A DNA stretch of 14,981 nt from Spirochaetia bacterium UBA5368 (GTDB lineage Bacteria; Spirochaetota; UBA4802; UBA5368). Shown in pieces: positions 1 through 9,600 of the stretch (position 1 is its first letter; the number at the start of each line of letters is the position of its first letter). The stretch is taken from positions 9,157-24,137 of the forward strand of contig DHPI01000046.1 of NCBI GenBank assembly GCA_002407865.1, given 5' to 3'. The notes beneath the pieces were generated by a model. That model ran no database searches and was not told the origin of the DNA. It saw nothing but the letters and a program-made list of their open reading frames with translations. Made by a program: the position numbers and the translations under genes.

Positions 1-959
1 GTCGTGTGACGCCGATACCCTTCGACGAACACACGACATTCTGGACATTCGGCGATACCATGCTCGGCGCATGGAAGGGGGGCGTTTCCGCGTCTGCGAC
101 GTTCTTGGCGTCGGCGGACATAAAGGAGATGCTGTCGAATTCACTGGCGTTTACCGATGCGCCGGCGCCGAAGACGGTTGCAAACCTGAAATTCACCTAT
201 TACAAAGAAAACGGAAAGATTGCGCAATTTGTGAAATTGCGCGCCGGCGAAAATCCCATGCGCGACAGGCTATGGGCCGTGGACGGCATACGGCTTGGCG
301 ACCGGTTGTACGTCTATTATATGGTAATAAAAATAGATCAGCCCGGAAAGCCGTTCGCCTTCAGCCTTCGCGGTACAGGAATAGCCCGGTGGGAAATTCC
401 TGAAAAGTGGAAGCCGGGCGATGAGATGCGGTTTATGCGACTGCCGAACCTTTTTCCGGGCGGGTATCCCGCGTTCGGCGCATGTGCAATTGAAAGGAAC
501 GGCTATGTGTACACTATCGGGCAGTATACAACGAAACAGATGACATCACCCGTAAAGATCGCCCGTGTGATAAAAAATGAAATCGAAAATTCCGCACACT
601 ACGAATTTCTGGGGGCGGGCGGCGCATGGGTGCGCGATGCGCAAAACGCCGAGCCGCTGCTGAACGATGTCGCGGGAGAGTGCTCGCTGTCGTACAATGA
701 ATATCTGAAATGTTACATACTCGTCTATTGCCAGTTGTGGACGGGAAATATTATTATGGTGAAGTTCAGGGATTTCAGCGAGATTTATTCCGCTGCAAAA
801 GAGGTGATCTACCAGCCGCCGAAACTCGAGCCCGGCGGCGCGGCGCCAAATGTATTCTATTACTCGGGAAAGGAAATCTTTTCACATGGCGGGGATATCT
901 ACGCGATATATATCAATCCGCTCGAATACCAGCCGTATTGTATTAAAATTAAACTATAA
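1..959 (+). CDS. DUF4185-type beta-propeller protein, 5' partial
   Basis: Reading frame open to the left edge (codons in phase from base 3) and ending in TAA at 957-959. At least 317 residues are visible. The pattern fits DUF4185, a glycoside-hydrolase-like propeller family: a WTFGDT motif close to the visible start, RLWAVDGIRLGDRLYVYY, GYVYTIG followed by an IARV strand, then HYEFL and WV, and an ECSLSYNEYLKCYILVY blade. The family normally has another blade and often a secretion signal before the GDT motif, so the GTG at base 6 is probably internal and the true start lies outside the window. The enzymatic activity of this family is not firmly established. An extracytoplasmic carbohydrate-related role is inference from the fold. 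It converges on the dCMP deaminase gene 87 bases away; no intrinsic terminator is seen between them. Confidence 0.72.
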   Translation, partial: RVTPIPFDEHTTFWTFGDTMLGAWKGGVSASATFLASADIKEMLSNSLAFTDAPAPKTVANLKFTYYKENGKIAQFVKLRAGENPMRDRLWAVDGIRLGDRLYVYYMVIKIDQPGKPFAFSLRGTGIARWEIPEKWKPGDEMRFMRLPNLFPGGYPAFGACAIERNGYVYTIGQYTTKQMTSPVKIARVIKNEIENSAHYEFLGAGGAWVRDAQNAEPLLNDVAGECSLSYNEYLKCYILVYCQLWTGNIIMVKFRDFSEIYSAAKEVIYQPPKLEPGGAAPNVFYYSGKEIFSHGGDIYAIYINPLEYQPYCIKIKL

Positions 960-1046
960 GTGAAATGCCGATTGACCGCGCCCGAACGTTGATTCGAAAG
1001 CGACGGTGCTCGCCCGGGCCATCCTTGAAAAAATCGGCGCGCCCGC

Positions 1047-1502
1047 CTAACTGACGCCGGTATACTCTATCATTTGTATTCCGGCTTCCCTGATCATCTC
1101 CTGCGCAAGGGCGTCGTTGTATGCATGCTTGAATATAAAGGTCTTTATTCCACTGTTGATAAGCATTTTTGTGCAGATAGAGCACGGCTGGTGCGTTATG
1201 TAGATGACGGCGTCCCTGATGGATACGCCGTGATACGCCGACTGAATTATGGCGTTCTGCTCGGCGTGTAGCCCGCGGCACAGTTCGTGGCGCTCGCCGG
1301 ATGGCACATTATGGATGCTGCGCAGACATGTTTCGGGCGTGCAATGCGTTATTCCAGTGGGCACCCCGTTATAGCCGGTGGCGAGTATGCGCTTGTCCTT
1401 GACGATGACCGCGCCTACCTTGCGCCGGATGCACGTCGCCCGTGATGATACATCGGCCGCGATTTTCATGAAGTAATCATCCCACGAAGGTCTTTCGGAC
1501 AT
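1047..1502 (-). CDS. dCMP deaminase (ComEB-like)
   Basis: Encodes 151 residues, the usual size for cytosolic deoxycytidylate deaminase, which converts dCMP to dUMP and ammonia and so feeds thymidylate synthesis. The catalytic zinc site is complete: H79-A-E81 supplies one ligand and the proton-shuttling glutamate, and P106-C107-S-I-C110 supplies the two cysteines. GYNGVPTG (43-50) is the conserved nucleotide and allosteric segment of dCMP deaminases and separates this protein from cytidine or tRNA adenosine deaminases. Extra Cys/His residues (C24, H53, C54, C59, H72, C75) recall the second, structural zinc site of the ComEB and phage T4 enzymes. The ATG at 1502 lies 2 bases after the stop codon of the upstream membrane-protein gene, so the two are probably translated from one mRNA. 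The name comEB reflects homology to the Bacillus protein; no competence role is implied. Confidence 0.93.
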   Translation of the reverse strand: MSERPSWDDYFMKIAADVSSRATCIRRKVGAVIVKDKRILATGYNGVPTGITHCTPETCLRSIHNVPSGERHELCRGLHAEQNAIIQSAYHGVSIRDAVIYITHQPCSICTKMLINSGIKTFIFKHAYNDALAQEMIREAGIQMIEYTGVS

Positions 1503-1504
1503 TG

Positions 1505-2119
1505 TCAGTGTACCTCGTATTTGAATTTCAATGAAAGGGTTTCCGGCGTATCCCCGTGTATCACGATTTTCGCCGTCAGGGGAAGGCGCCGTTTGGTTCC
1601 CCGCATGAAGCCCTTTCTCAGCGGAACAACCGCATCGGGATGCGCGCGCGCGTAATTGCGCAGGGGCGTATCGTGTATCTCCATGACGAAATTTTTAATT
1701 TCTCCCGGCGCCAGCGGTATCGCGGTATCAGTACCGGCAAGCTGTTCGGAATATACGACAGTATCGCCGTGAAGGAACAGCAGCACGGCGCCTTTCTCCG
1801 GGAAAGATATTTTTCGCGGCGTGTCCGAAAACGACTGAATGGTGAACGATGCGAAATATGCGGCTGGTTGCTCTGAGTCCTTTTTCTCGGAGATGGAAAG
1901 GCGGTAACGCACCTGGTTGCTATCTATGGAGCCGGAAGAGTAGACCCCTGATGGAATGTTTCGGTAAGTGAAAAAAATCGCGACAAGCAGGCCGATGTTT
2001 ATCAGTAAAATCCGCCGGGTGTTTTTTCTTCTTTTTACGGTACCTTCGGTGGGCTTGCCGTCCCTGAACAGTTCAACCCGTCTTCGAAGCGCTTCCCGCC
2101 TTTTTTCATCGATATTCAT
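1505..2119 (-). CDS. single-span membrane protein, unknown function
   Basis: Encodes 204 residues and is not a family I can name. The first 36 residues are strongly basic and probably helical and cytoplasmic. One hydrophobic segment at about 37-52 would place the remaining 150 residues outside the cytoplasm. That part is rich in alternating beta-strand patterns with a central [14 protein letters not shown] stretch, resembling an immunoglobulin-like beta-sandwich of the BsuPI or FxLYD kind; this is only a fold impression. The ATG at 2119 lies about 35 bases after the predicted start of transcription from the 2161-2188 promoter, with only a weak purine-rich ribosome site. It is the first gene of a two-gene unit with the dCMP deaminase. 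The shared function, if any, is not evident. Confidence 0.75.
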   Translation of the reverse strand: MNIDEKRREALRRRVELFRDGKPTEGTVKRRKNTRRILLINIGLLVAIFFTYRNIPSGVYSSGSIDSNQVRYRLSISEKKDSEQPAAYFASFTIQSFSDTPRKISFPEKGAVLLFLHGDTVVYSEQLAGTDTAIPLAPGEIKNFVMEIHDTPLRNYARAHPDAVVPLRKGFMRGTKRRLPLTAKIVIHGDTPETLSLKFKYEVH

Positions 2120-2160
2120 AAGATCTGTCTACCGTATAAAAATATCATGCCACAATGGAG

Positions 2161-2188
2161 ATTACAGTACGTGCGGCGGCAATGTCAA
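2161..2188 (-). promoter_or_regulatory. sigma-70-like promoter of the membrane protein-dCMP deaminase unit
   Basis: On the minus strand a perfect -35 box TTGACA (2188-2183) is followed after 16 bases by TGTAAT (2166-2161), five of six matches to the -10 consensus. Transcription would begin near 2154, giving a leader of about 35 bases before the ATG at 2119. It is one of the best-scoring promoters by eye in the window. Confidence 0.6.
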
Positions 2189-2200
2189 CAAAACTCTGGT

Positions 2201-2229
2201 TTGTATTGTGGTAAAATTTACTTGATATA
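2201..2229 (+). promoter_or_regulatory. candidate enolase operon promoter
   Basis: TTGTAT (2201-2206), 17-base spacer, GATATA (2224-2229). The -35 match is weak (TTG only) and an alternative -10, TATAAA, lies two bases further on. The position is right for a divergent promoter opposite the dCMP deaminase unit and would give an enolase leader of about 105 bases. Confidence 0.35.
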
Positions 2230-2230
2230 A

Positions 2231-4051
<1,821 letters not shown>

Positions 4052-4055
<4 letters not shown>

Positions 4056-4621
4056 ATGGAGCGATATCCTACACCCCTGCCGACAGGCGGATTATACAAT
4101 GGCAGCTTGGCGTCGATAGCGTATATCTGGCTGGCGTAATCGAGCGGTGCGATTACGGCTATCCGAGGATTATGCTGCTCAATCCGGTTGCCGAAGACGA
4201 CGAAGAAGGGAAACTGAATTATTCCGCCATATCAAATTGCCTGTGGCTTACCTGTCCATATTTAAATGACAGAATACACAGGCTGGAGCAGTCAGGATTG
4301 ATTACGGACATTGCCGAATTTATCCGAAGCGATAACGAGCTTATGGCGCGGATGAATAATGCGCATGCCCGGTTTTATTTTTTTCGAAAAAACCTGTATG
4401 GCAAATATTATACCGAAGAAGTTCCGCAGGAAATGCTGCACATCTTCAATTCTGGTGTCGGCGGCATCAGGGACATTGCGATGATCAAGTGCCTTCATGC
4501 GCATTTTTCGCATTACAGAATTTGTGATGACAATGTTGTGGGCAGAATAACCGCCTCGCTGCTTGATTACAGATTCAATTGTGATAATGGAAAATGTAAA
4601 AATGCAGATCAGGGACGCTGA
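4052..4621 (+). CDS. DUF501 family protein
   Basis: Encodes 189 residues with the hallmarks of DUF501: an early RCDYGYPRIMLLNP strand, LWLTCPYL (64-71) followed by a helix with RLEQSG, a helical middle with HARFYFFR, and a GVGGIRD segment from 135 leading into the KCLHAHFSHY block. Its conserved residues C68, C147, H149 and H151 could bind a metal or act catalytically; that is inference. The biochemical function of DUF501 is unknown to me. Actinobacteria place this family directly after enolase and a DivIC/FtsB gene, followed by an exopolyphosphatase; here the first three genes are in the same order. The ATG overlaps the preceding stop (ATGA, 4052-4055), pointing to coupled translation. Confidence 0.82.
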
Positions 4622-5267
4622 AATAATCGATCTGAAAAAAATAAAAAAGGACGGATCCATCAGCGAAGACCTGGTAACCCATGTCGCCGGGACGCTTTCG
4701 AACGGCGGTATCGTCATTGCGCCAATCGATAATATATACGCCGTGATCGGCCTTGCGCAGCCCGACGTGGAAAAAAAAATCGTGCGGATTATAAAAAAGC
4801 CGGGGAAGAGGTTTGTACGGCTCATATCATCGTTCAAAATGCTTGATGATCTCGCGATGCTTACAAAGGTGGATTATGATTTTCTCAACCGGATATGGCC
4901 GGGCGAGGTTACGGTCATTCTCCGCCGCAGAAACGGCGTGGTACAGCACAACTCAATGGCATTCCGTTTTCCCCGCAGCAAATACATGCTCTCTATTATC
5001 AGCAGGGTGGATATGCCGCTTATTTTCGCAAATTGTTACCGGGGCATCGGTAATTATCCGATTTTCAGAAAGGGCGATATTGTGCGGTATTACAGGCAGA
5101 ACGTTGATCTCATTCTGATTATTGACGAGTTTTGCCGGCGGCATCCGCGTTCCACGATAATCGATATTACGGAAAACAATCTGAAAATTGTGCGTGAAGG
5201 AAGAATTTCCTCAGAAGAGATCAAGTCCCTCTATTTTCTCGGAAAGGATGATATCCGGGATTACTGA
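4602..5267 (+). CDS. divergent YrdC/Sua5/YciO-like protein
   Basis: About 221 residues with the outline of the YrdC fold. The strand-turn GGIVIAPIDNIYAVIG (35-50) corresponds to the family PTDTVYG motif. A KKPGKRF segment (65-71) sits where the nucleotide-binding KxR lies. WPGEVTVIL starts at W99. PLIFANCYRG (139-148) stands in for the PxxSTSANxSG motif, and a closing STIIDIT...VREGRIS block follows. TsaC/Sua5 enzymes make threonylcarbamoyl-AMP for the t6A tRNA modification. Here the KxR arginine and the SxN signature are not conserved, so that activity is doubtful; a YciO-like or unknown role is more likely. Its start overlaps DUF501 by 20 bases. ATG 4587 and TTG 4563 are alternatives; 4602 was chosen because it gives a family-like N-terminus, though no strong ribosome site marks any of them. 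Confidence 0.6.
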   Translation: MQIRDAEIIDLKKIKKDGSISEDLVTHVAGTLSNGGIVIAPIDNIYAVIGLAQPDVEKKIVRIIKKPGKRFVRLISSFKMLDDLAMLTKVDYDFLNRIWPGEVTVILRRRNGVVQHNSMAFRFPRSKYMLSIISRVDMPLIFANCYRGIGNYPIFRKGDIVRYYRQNVDLILIIDEFCRRHPRSTIIDITENNLKIVREGRISSEEIKSLYFLGKDDIRDY

Positions 5268-6133
5268 AATGTTTCGCCGCCCGGCGTGACACACAGGTGG
5301 TTTCGCCCGAAGAGGCGGATCGCTCCACGGAAAGTTGACGCTGTTTTCCCCAGCGGCCGCATTTGCGCGGAGATGAAATCCTTCTTTGACAGAATCCTTT
5401 TTCCGACATGTGTGGCGGCGTAGCAGTACGACCGCGTTTTATAGCTCGCAATTATATAATACAATGGCTCCACGTAGCGCGTATGCGTCGCTGCCGCAAG
5501 TAAATCTATAACGGGGAATTTGTCATTCATGAACGTGATGCTTGCATTATGCGACTGGGCGCTGCCATGCAGAGTGGCATGCCGGCGGTCAACCACCGTG
5601 ACACTGTCATAGGGAAGCAGAAACCACGAATTATTTCTTTCGAACGTGAGCCACCGGAAATTTGAAATAAAATCCGCATGTTCGGCCGGTTTCTCGATGT
5701 GCGGTTGCGGAGCGCCGGTTTCGTTATGCTGCATTTCAGGGAAATCGATAAAGCTTTTCTCCTGGAGCTCTTTAATTTTAGCATGGATAAAATGCAGCGC
5801 GTTAAAGTTGATACCGTCAAGCGAATAGCGCTGCCTGTAGGCGTACAGCATTGATTTCAATTTTAACAGGTACTCCCTCCCGAGCAGGCTGTTACAGCTC
5901 GAATAGATTGACGAAAGCACATCGATCTGGTTGATGATTTCGTTGTACAGGGAGTCGAAATCGGCGTATTTGCCTTCAAGCTTCAGGAGGGATTTTTCGA
6001 GATCGGACGATATCTCGCCGACGGATTGAAGATTATTCTGCCAGAAGTCTCTGTAATGGTGATAGTAGTCAGAATACTCTTCACGTGAACGCGTGTATAT
6101 TACACCGTGCCGTACCATGTCGGCAATTGTCAT
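5261..6133 (-). CDS. helical protein with possible CheW-like C-terminal half
   Basis: About 290 residues. Residues 1-130 look like a bundle of long amphipathic helices rich in Tyr, Leu and Glu. From about 159 on, the pattern is beta-rich and recalls the CheW scaffold domain: FRWLTFERNNSWFLLPYDSV, then NDKFPVIDLL in place of the RGxVVPVIDL strand, then YYIIASY and a final RGAIRLFGRNHLCV strand. CheW domains couple chemoreceptors to CheA; this copy is degenerate and the identification is tentative. No other chemotaxis gene is in view. The ATG at 6133 has a weak GAGAA ribosome site; a TTG at 6154 and an ATG at 6118 are alternatives. The stop codon overlaps the end of the convergent upstream gene by 7 bases. 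Confidence 0.6.
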   Translation of the reverse strand: MTIADMVRHGVIYTRSREEYSDYYHHYRDFWQNNLQSVGEISSDLEKSLLKLEGKYADFDSLYNEIINQIDVLSSIYSSCNSLLGREYLLKLKSMLYAYRQRYSLDGINFNALHFIHAKIKELQEKSFIDFPEMQHNETGAPQPHIEKPAEHADFISNFRWLTFERNNSWFLLPYDSVTVVDRRHATLHGSAQSHNASITFMNDKFPVIDLLAAATHTRYVEPLYYIIASYKTRSYCYAATHVGKRILSKKDFISAQMRPLGKTASTFRGAIRLFGRNHLCVTPGGETFQ

Positions 6134-6218
6134 GATAGTTCTCGTAAAAGTCAATGATTTATCGATATGTCGAAAATGCCGCGTTCTGTGTAATTGAACA
6201 ATGTGTAAAAAATAATTA

Positions 6219-6265
6219 TTGCAATATTGTATATGGTTACTATAATATTAAGTGTAATATGACAC
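6219..6265 (+). promoter_or_regulatory. distal promoter with overlapping operator-like dyad
   Basis: TTGCAA (6219-6224), a 16-base spacer and a perfect TATAAT (6241-6246) predict transcription from about 6253. The imperfect palindrome GTGTAATATGACAC (6252-6265, 12 of 14 symmetric positions) sits exactly on that start site, where a repressor would block initiation. Use of this promoter would give a leader of about 360 bases. Confidence 0.45.
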
Positions 6266-6506
6266 CATAATAATGTTGTATGTTTAATCAATAATTTTCG
6301 CGAAATGCGGACATGCGCAGATCAATAAATGTGCACTATTTGACGTTGCGGCATAAATTTTTATTGATTTTCAAAATGATATTTTACAGATTGTCACGGT
6401 ATTTTGCGTTACACACCGGGATTGCAGTGATGCGGGCATGCCTTCCCGGATATCGAATTTCCTGTTTCAGATCAATTCTTTGTGATCTCAGTAATGCCCC
6501 TGTCAA

Positions 6507-6535
6507 TTGTAGAGATCTACACGGATTCTTATTAT
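6507..6535 (+). promoter_or_regulatory. proximal promoter candidate with dyad over the -35 box
   Basis: TTGTAG (6507-6512), a 17-base spacer and TATTAT (6530-6535, five of six) could start transcription near 6542. The inverted repeat TGTAGA-GA-TCTACA (6508-6521) covers the -35 element. The -35 itself matches consensus at only three positions, so this is weaker evidence than the distal site. Confidence 0.3.
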
Positions 6536-6604
6536 ATCAGCATTATCATGGATCGGCCAACGGCGGCATGCAATTGACGGCGGGGTTTTAGTAAAAAATT
6601 ATGT

Positions 6605-6611
6605 GAAGGAG
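6605..6611 (+). promoter_or_regulatory. ribosome binding site of the pyruvate oxidoreductase
   Basis: GAAGGAG, a near-perfect Shine-Dalgarno. Two ATG codons follow in tandem at 6615 and 6618. Spacing of 6 bases favours 6618 over 6615 (3 bases) and rules out the GTG at 6603, which overlaps the site itself. Confidence 0.75.
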
Positions 6612-6617
6612 CGAATG

Positions 6618-9600
6618 ATGCCAGCAGCAAATAAAAGAAAGACGAAATCAATGGACGGCAACATGGCGGCAGCCCACGTGGCTTATGCGTTTACCGAGGT
6701 TGCGGCAATCTACCCGATAACACCTTCTTCGCCGATGGCTGAATATGTCGACGAATGGGCCGCTCACGGCCTGAAAAATATTTTCGGCGATGTCGTTCGT
6801 GTCGTTGAATTGCAATCAGAGGCCGGCGCTTCAGCCGCGGTACACGGCTCGCTTCAGGCGGGGGCTCTTACAACCACATTTACCGCCTCTCAGGGATTGC
6901 TGTTGATGATACCGAATATGTACAAGATTTCGGCTGAAATGCTGCCAGGCGTTTTTCACGTTAGCGCTCGATCCCTTTCCACGCACGCGCTTTCGATCTT
7001 TGGCGATCACGCGGATATTTACGCGACGCGACAGACGGGTTTCGCGATGCTTGCCAGCGGCTCGGTACAGGAGGTAATGGACCTTGCGGGTGTGGCGCAT
7101 CTTTCCGCCATAAAGGGAAGAATCCCGTTTGAGTACTTTTTTGACGGTTTCAGAACGTCGCACGAAATTCAGAAAATTGAGGTGATAGAATTCGACGAGC
7201 TTGCCGCGCTTATCGACAAAGACGCGTTGAATTCGTTCCGCAAAGCGGCCCTTAATCCGAACAATCCCGTGATTCGCGGCACCGCGCAGAATCCGGACAT
7301 ATATTTTCAGGTGCGTGAGGTTTCCAATAAATATTACGATGCCATTCCCGACATTGTTAACGGGTACATGAGGGAGATCACGAAGCTGACCGGGAGGGAA
7401 TACCGCCCGTTCATGTATTACGGGGCAGAGGACGCCGAGAATATCATCGTTGCGATGGGTTCCGTTACAGAAACGATAAAAGACGTTGTCGATTATCTTG
7501 TTGAAAAAGGCGAAAAGGTCGGGCTGCTTACCGTTCATCTGTACCGGCCGTTTTCAGCGAAATACTTTTTCGATGTACTGCCGGAAACCGTGAAAAAGAT
7601 AGCGGTGCTCGATCGTACAAAAGAGCCGGGCGCAATGGGCGAGCCGCTGTATCTCGATGTCCGCAACGTTTTTTATGAGCGACAATCCCGGCCGGTCATC
7701 GTTGGCGGCCGTTACGGGCTCAGCTCCAAGGATACAACGCCGCCGCAGATACTGGCGGTTTTTGAGAACCTTACACTGCCTGAACCGGAAAATGGTTTCA
7801 CCATCGGTATTGTTGACGACGTTACGTTTACGTCTCTGCCGGTCAGGAATGATGTTTCGGTTGTGCCGTCTGGCACGTTCTCGGCGAAATTCTTTGGCAT
7901 CGGATCTGACGGTACGGTCGGTGCGAATAAAAATTCCATAAAGATCATTGGCGACAGCACCGACTTTTTTGCGCAGGGGTATTTCGCGTACGATTCGAAG
8001 AAGTCCGGCGGCATCACGGTGTCGCACCTGCGTTTCGGCAAAAAGCCTATCCGCGCGACATATCTTGTTACTGCGCCGGATTTTGTCGCGTGCCACGTGC
8101 CGGCGTATCTCGACAAATATGAAATGCTGAAAGGACTGAAAAAGGGCGGCGCCTTTCTTTTGAACAGCATCTGGAATGAGGAAGAAACGAAAGAAAAGCT
8201 TCCCGCCGCCATGAAGAAATACCTGGCGGAAAATGATATTAAATTTTATATAATAAACGCGACGCAGATTTCAGAGGAAATAGGGCTTCCGGGCCGAACA
8301 AACACTATAATGCAGTCGGCCTTTTTCAAGGTGGCGAACGTTATTCCCTATAACGATGCGGTTCGCGAAATGAAGACAGCGATTGAGAAGACGTACGGCA
8401 AAAAGGGTGATGAAGTCATCAGACTTAATAACGCGGCCGTCGACAGGGGCGGTGAAGTGCTTGAGGTCGCGATTCCCGCCGAGTGGAAGAATATTACCGT
8501 ACGTGACGGCGCGCCAAAACAGGATGTGCCGGAGTTTATTGAAAAGATTGTCTATCCGATGAACAGGCAGGAGGGCGATTTGTTGCCGGTCAGCGCGTTT
8601 GCCGATATTCCCGATGGCACGTTTCCAAGCGGAACCACGGCATATGAAAAGCGCGGCATCGCGGTGCATGTGCCCGAGTGGCAGCCCGATAGCTGCATCC
8701 AGTGTAACCAGTGCGCGTATGTATGTCCGCATGCGGTCATTCGGCCGTTCCTGCTTAATGATCAGGAGATGAAAAACCTGCCTGCGAATACCGCGACGCT
8801 GGAAGCAAAGGGAAAGGGCCTCGAGAACCTTCATTTCAGGATTCAGATCAGCCCGCTCGACTGTACCGGCTGCGGCAATTGCGCCGATGTGTGTCCCGCC
8901 AAAGAAAAAGCGCTCATTATGAAACCGCTGGAATCGCAGATGGGCGGCACTGTGCAGTGGGACTATTGCATAAATCATGTCACAACAAAAGACACGCTCA
9001 TGGCGAAAACTACCGTGAAGGGAAGTCAGTTCTCCCGTCCGCTTTTCGAGTTTTCCGGCGCATGCGCGGGATGCGGTGAAACGCCGTATATCAAGCTTAT
9101 AACGCAGCTTTTCGGCGAGCGCATGATGGTTGCCAATGCGACGGGATGTTCGTCGATCTATGGCGCCTCCGCTCCCGCAATGCCGTACTGCAAAAACGCG
9201 GATGGATGCGGTCCTGCATGGGCAAGCTCTCTCTTTGAAGACGCAGCGGAATATGGTTTCGGCATGCAGATGGGTGTGGCGAAAATCCGCGCTATGCTTG
9301 TGGAAACCGCGCGAACGCTTGCGGGCGAAGCGGTTGCAGATGCGACAAAGAGCGCATTACAGGAATGGATCGACGGATATAACGACGCTGAAAAATCGAA
9401 ATCCGCGGCGGCGAAGCTGATCCCACAGCTCGAAAAGGAATCGAACGCATTGGCGAAAAAGATGCTCGATTTCAAAGATTATCTGACAAAGCGCTCCATC
9501 TGGGTATTCGGCGGCGACGGATGGGCGTACGATATAGGGTACGGCGGTCTTGACCATGTCATTGCGTCGGGAGAGGATATTAACCTTCTTGTGCTCGACA

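Larger units (their letters stand above)
6134..6617. other. AT-rich regulatory region ahead of the pyruvate oxidoreductase
   Basis: 484 bases without a convincing gene. The left part (about 6180-6300) is markedly AT-rich, the right part is mixed. It must hold the promoter of the minus-strand CheW-like gene, which I could not locate, and that of the oxidoreductase gene. Two candidate plus-strand promoters, two short palindromes and a long-range stem are listed separately. A 92-codon open frame at 6313-6591 has no ribosome site and no recognisable protein pattern. Confidence 0.6.

Noticed and set aside
960..1046. Terminator between the convergent DUF4185 and dCMP deaminase genes
   Set aside because: Short GC palindromes (1012-1019, 1036-1043) are present but no stem followed by a T-run on either strand.
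6313..6591. 92-codon open frame in the oxidoreductase leader
   Set aside because: No ribosome site, amino-acid pattern unlike a folded protein, and it overlaps promoter and stem signals. A leader peptide cannot be excluded but is not supported.
6831..7538. Long minus-strand open frame inside the pyruvate oxidoreductase gene, and similar ones at 7554-8096 and 8271-8978
   Set aside because: They are antisense shadows of a strongly conserved gene; their translations are Arg/His-rich and motif-free.
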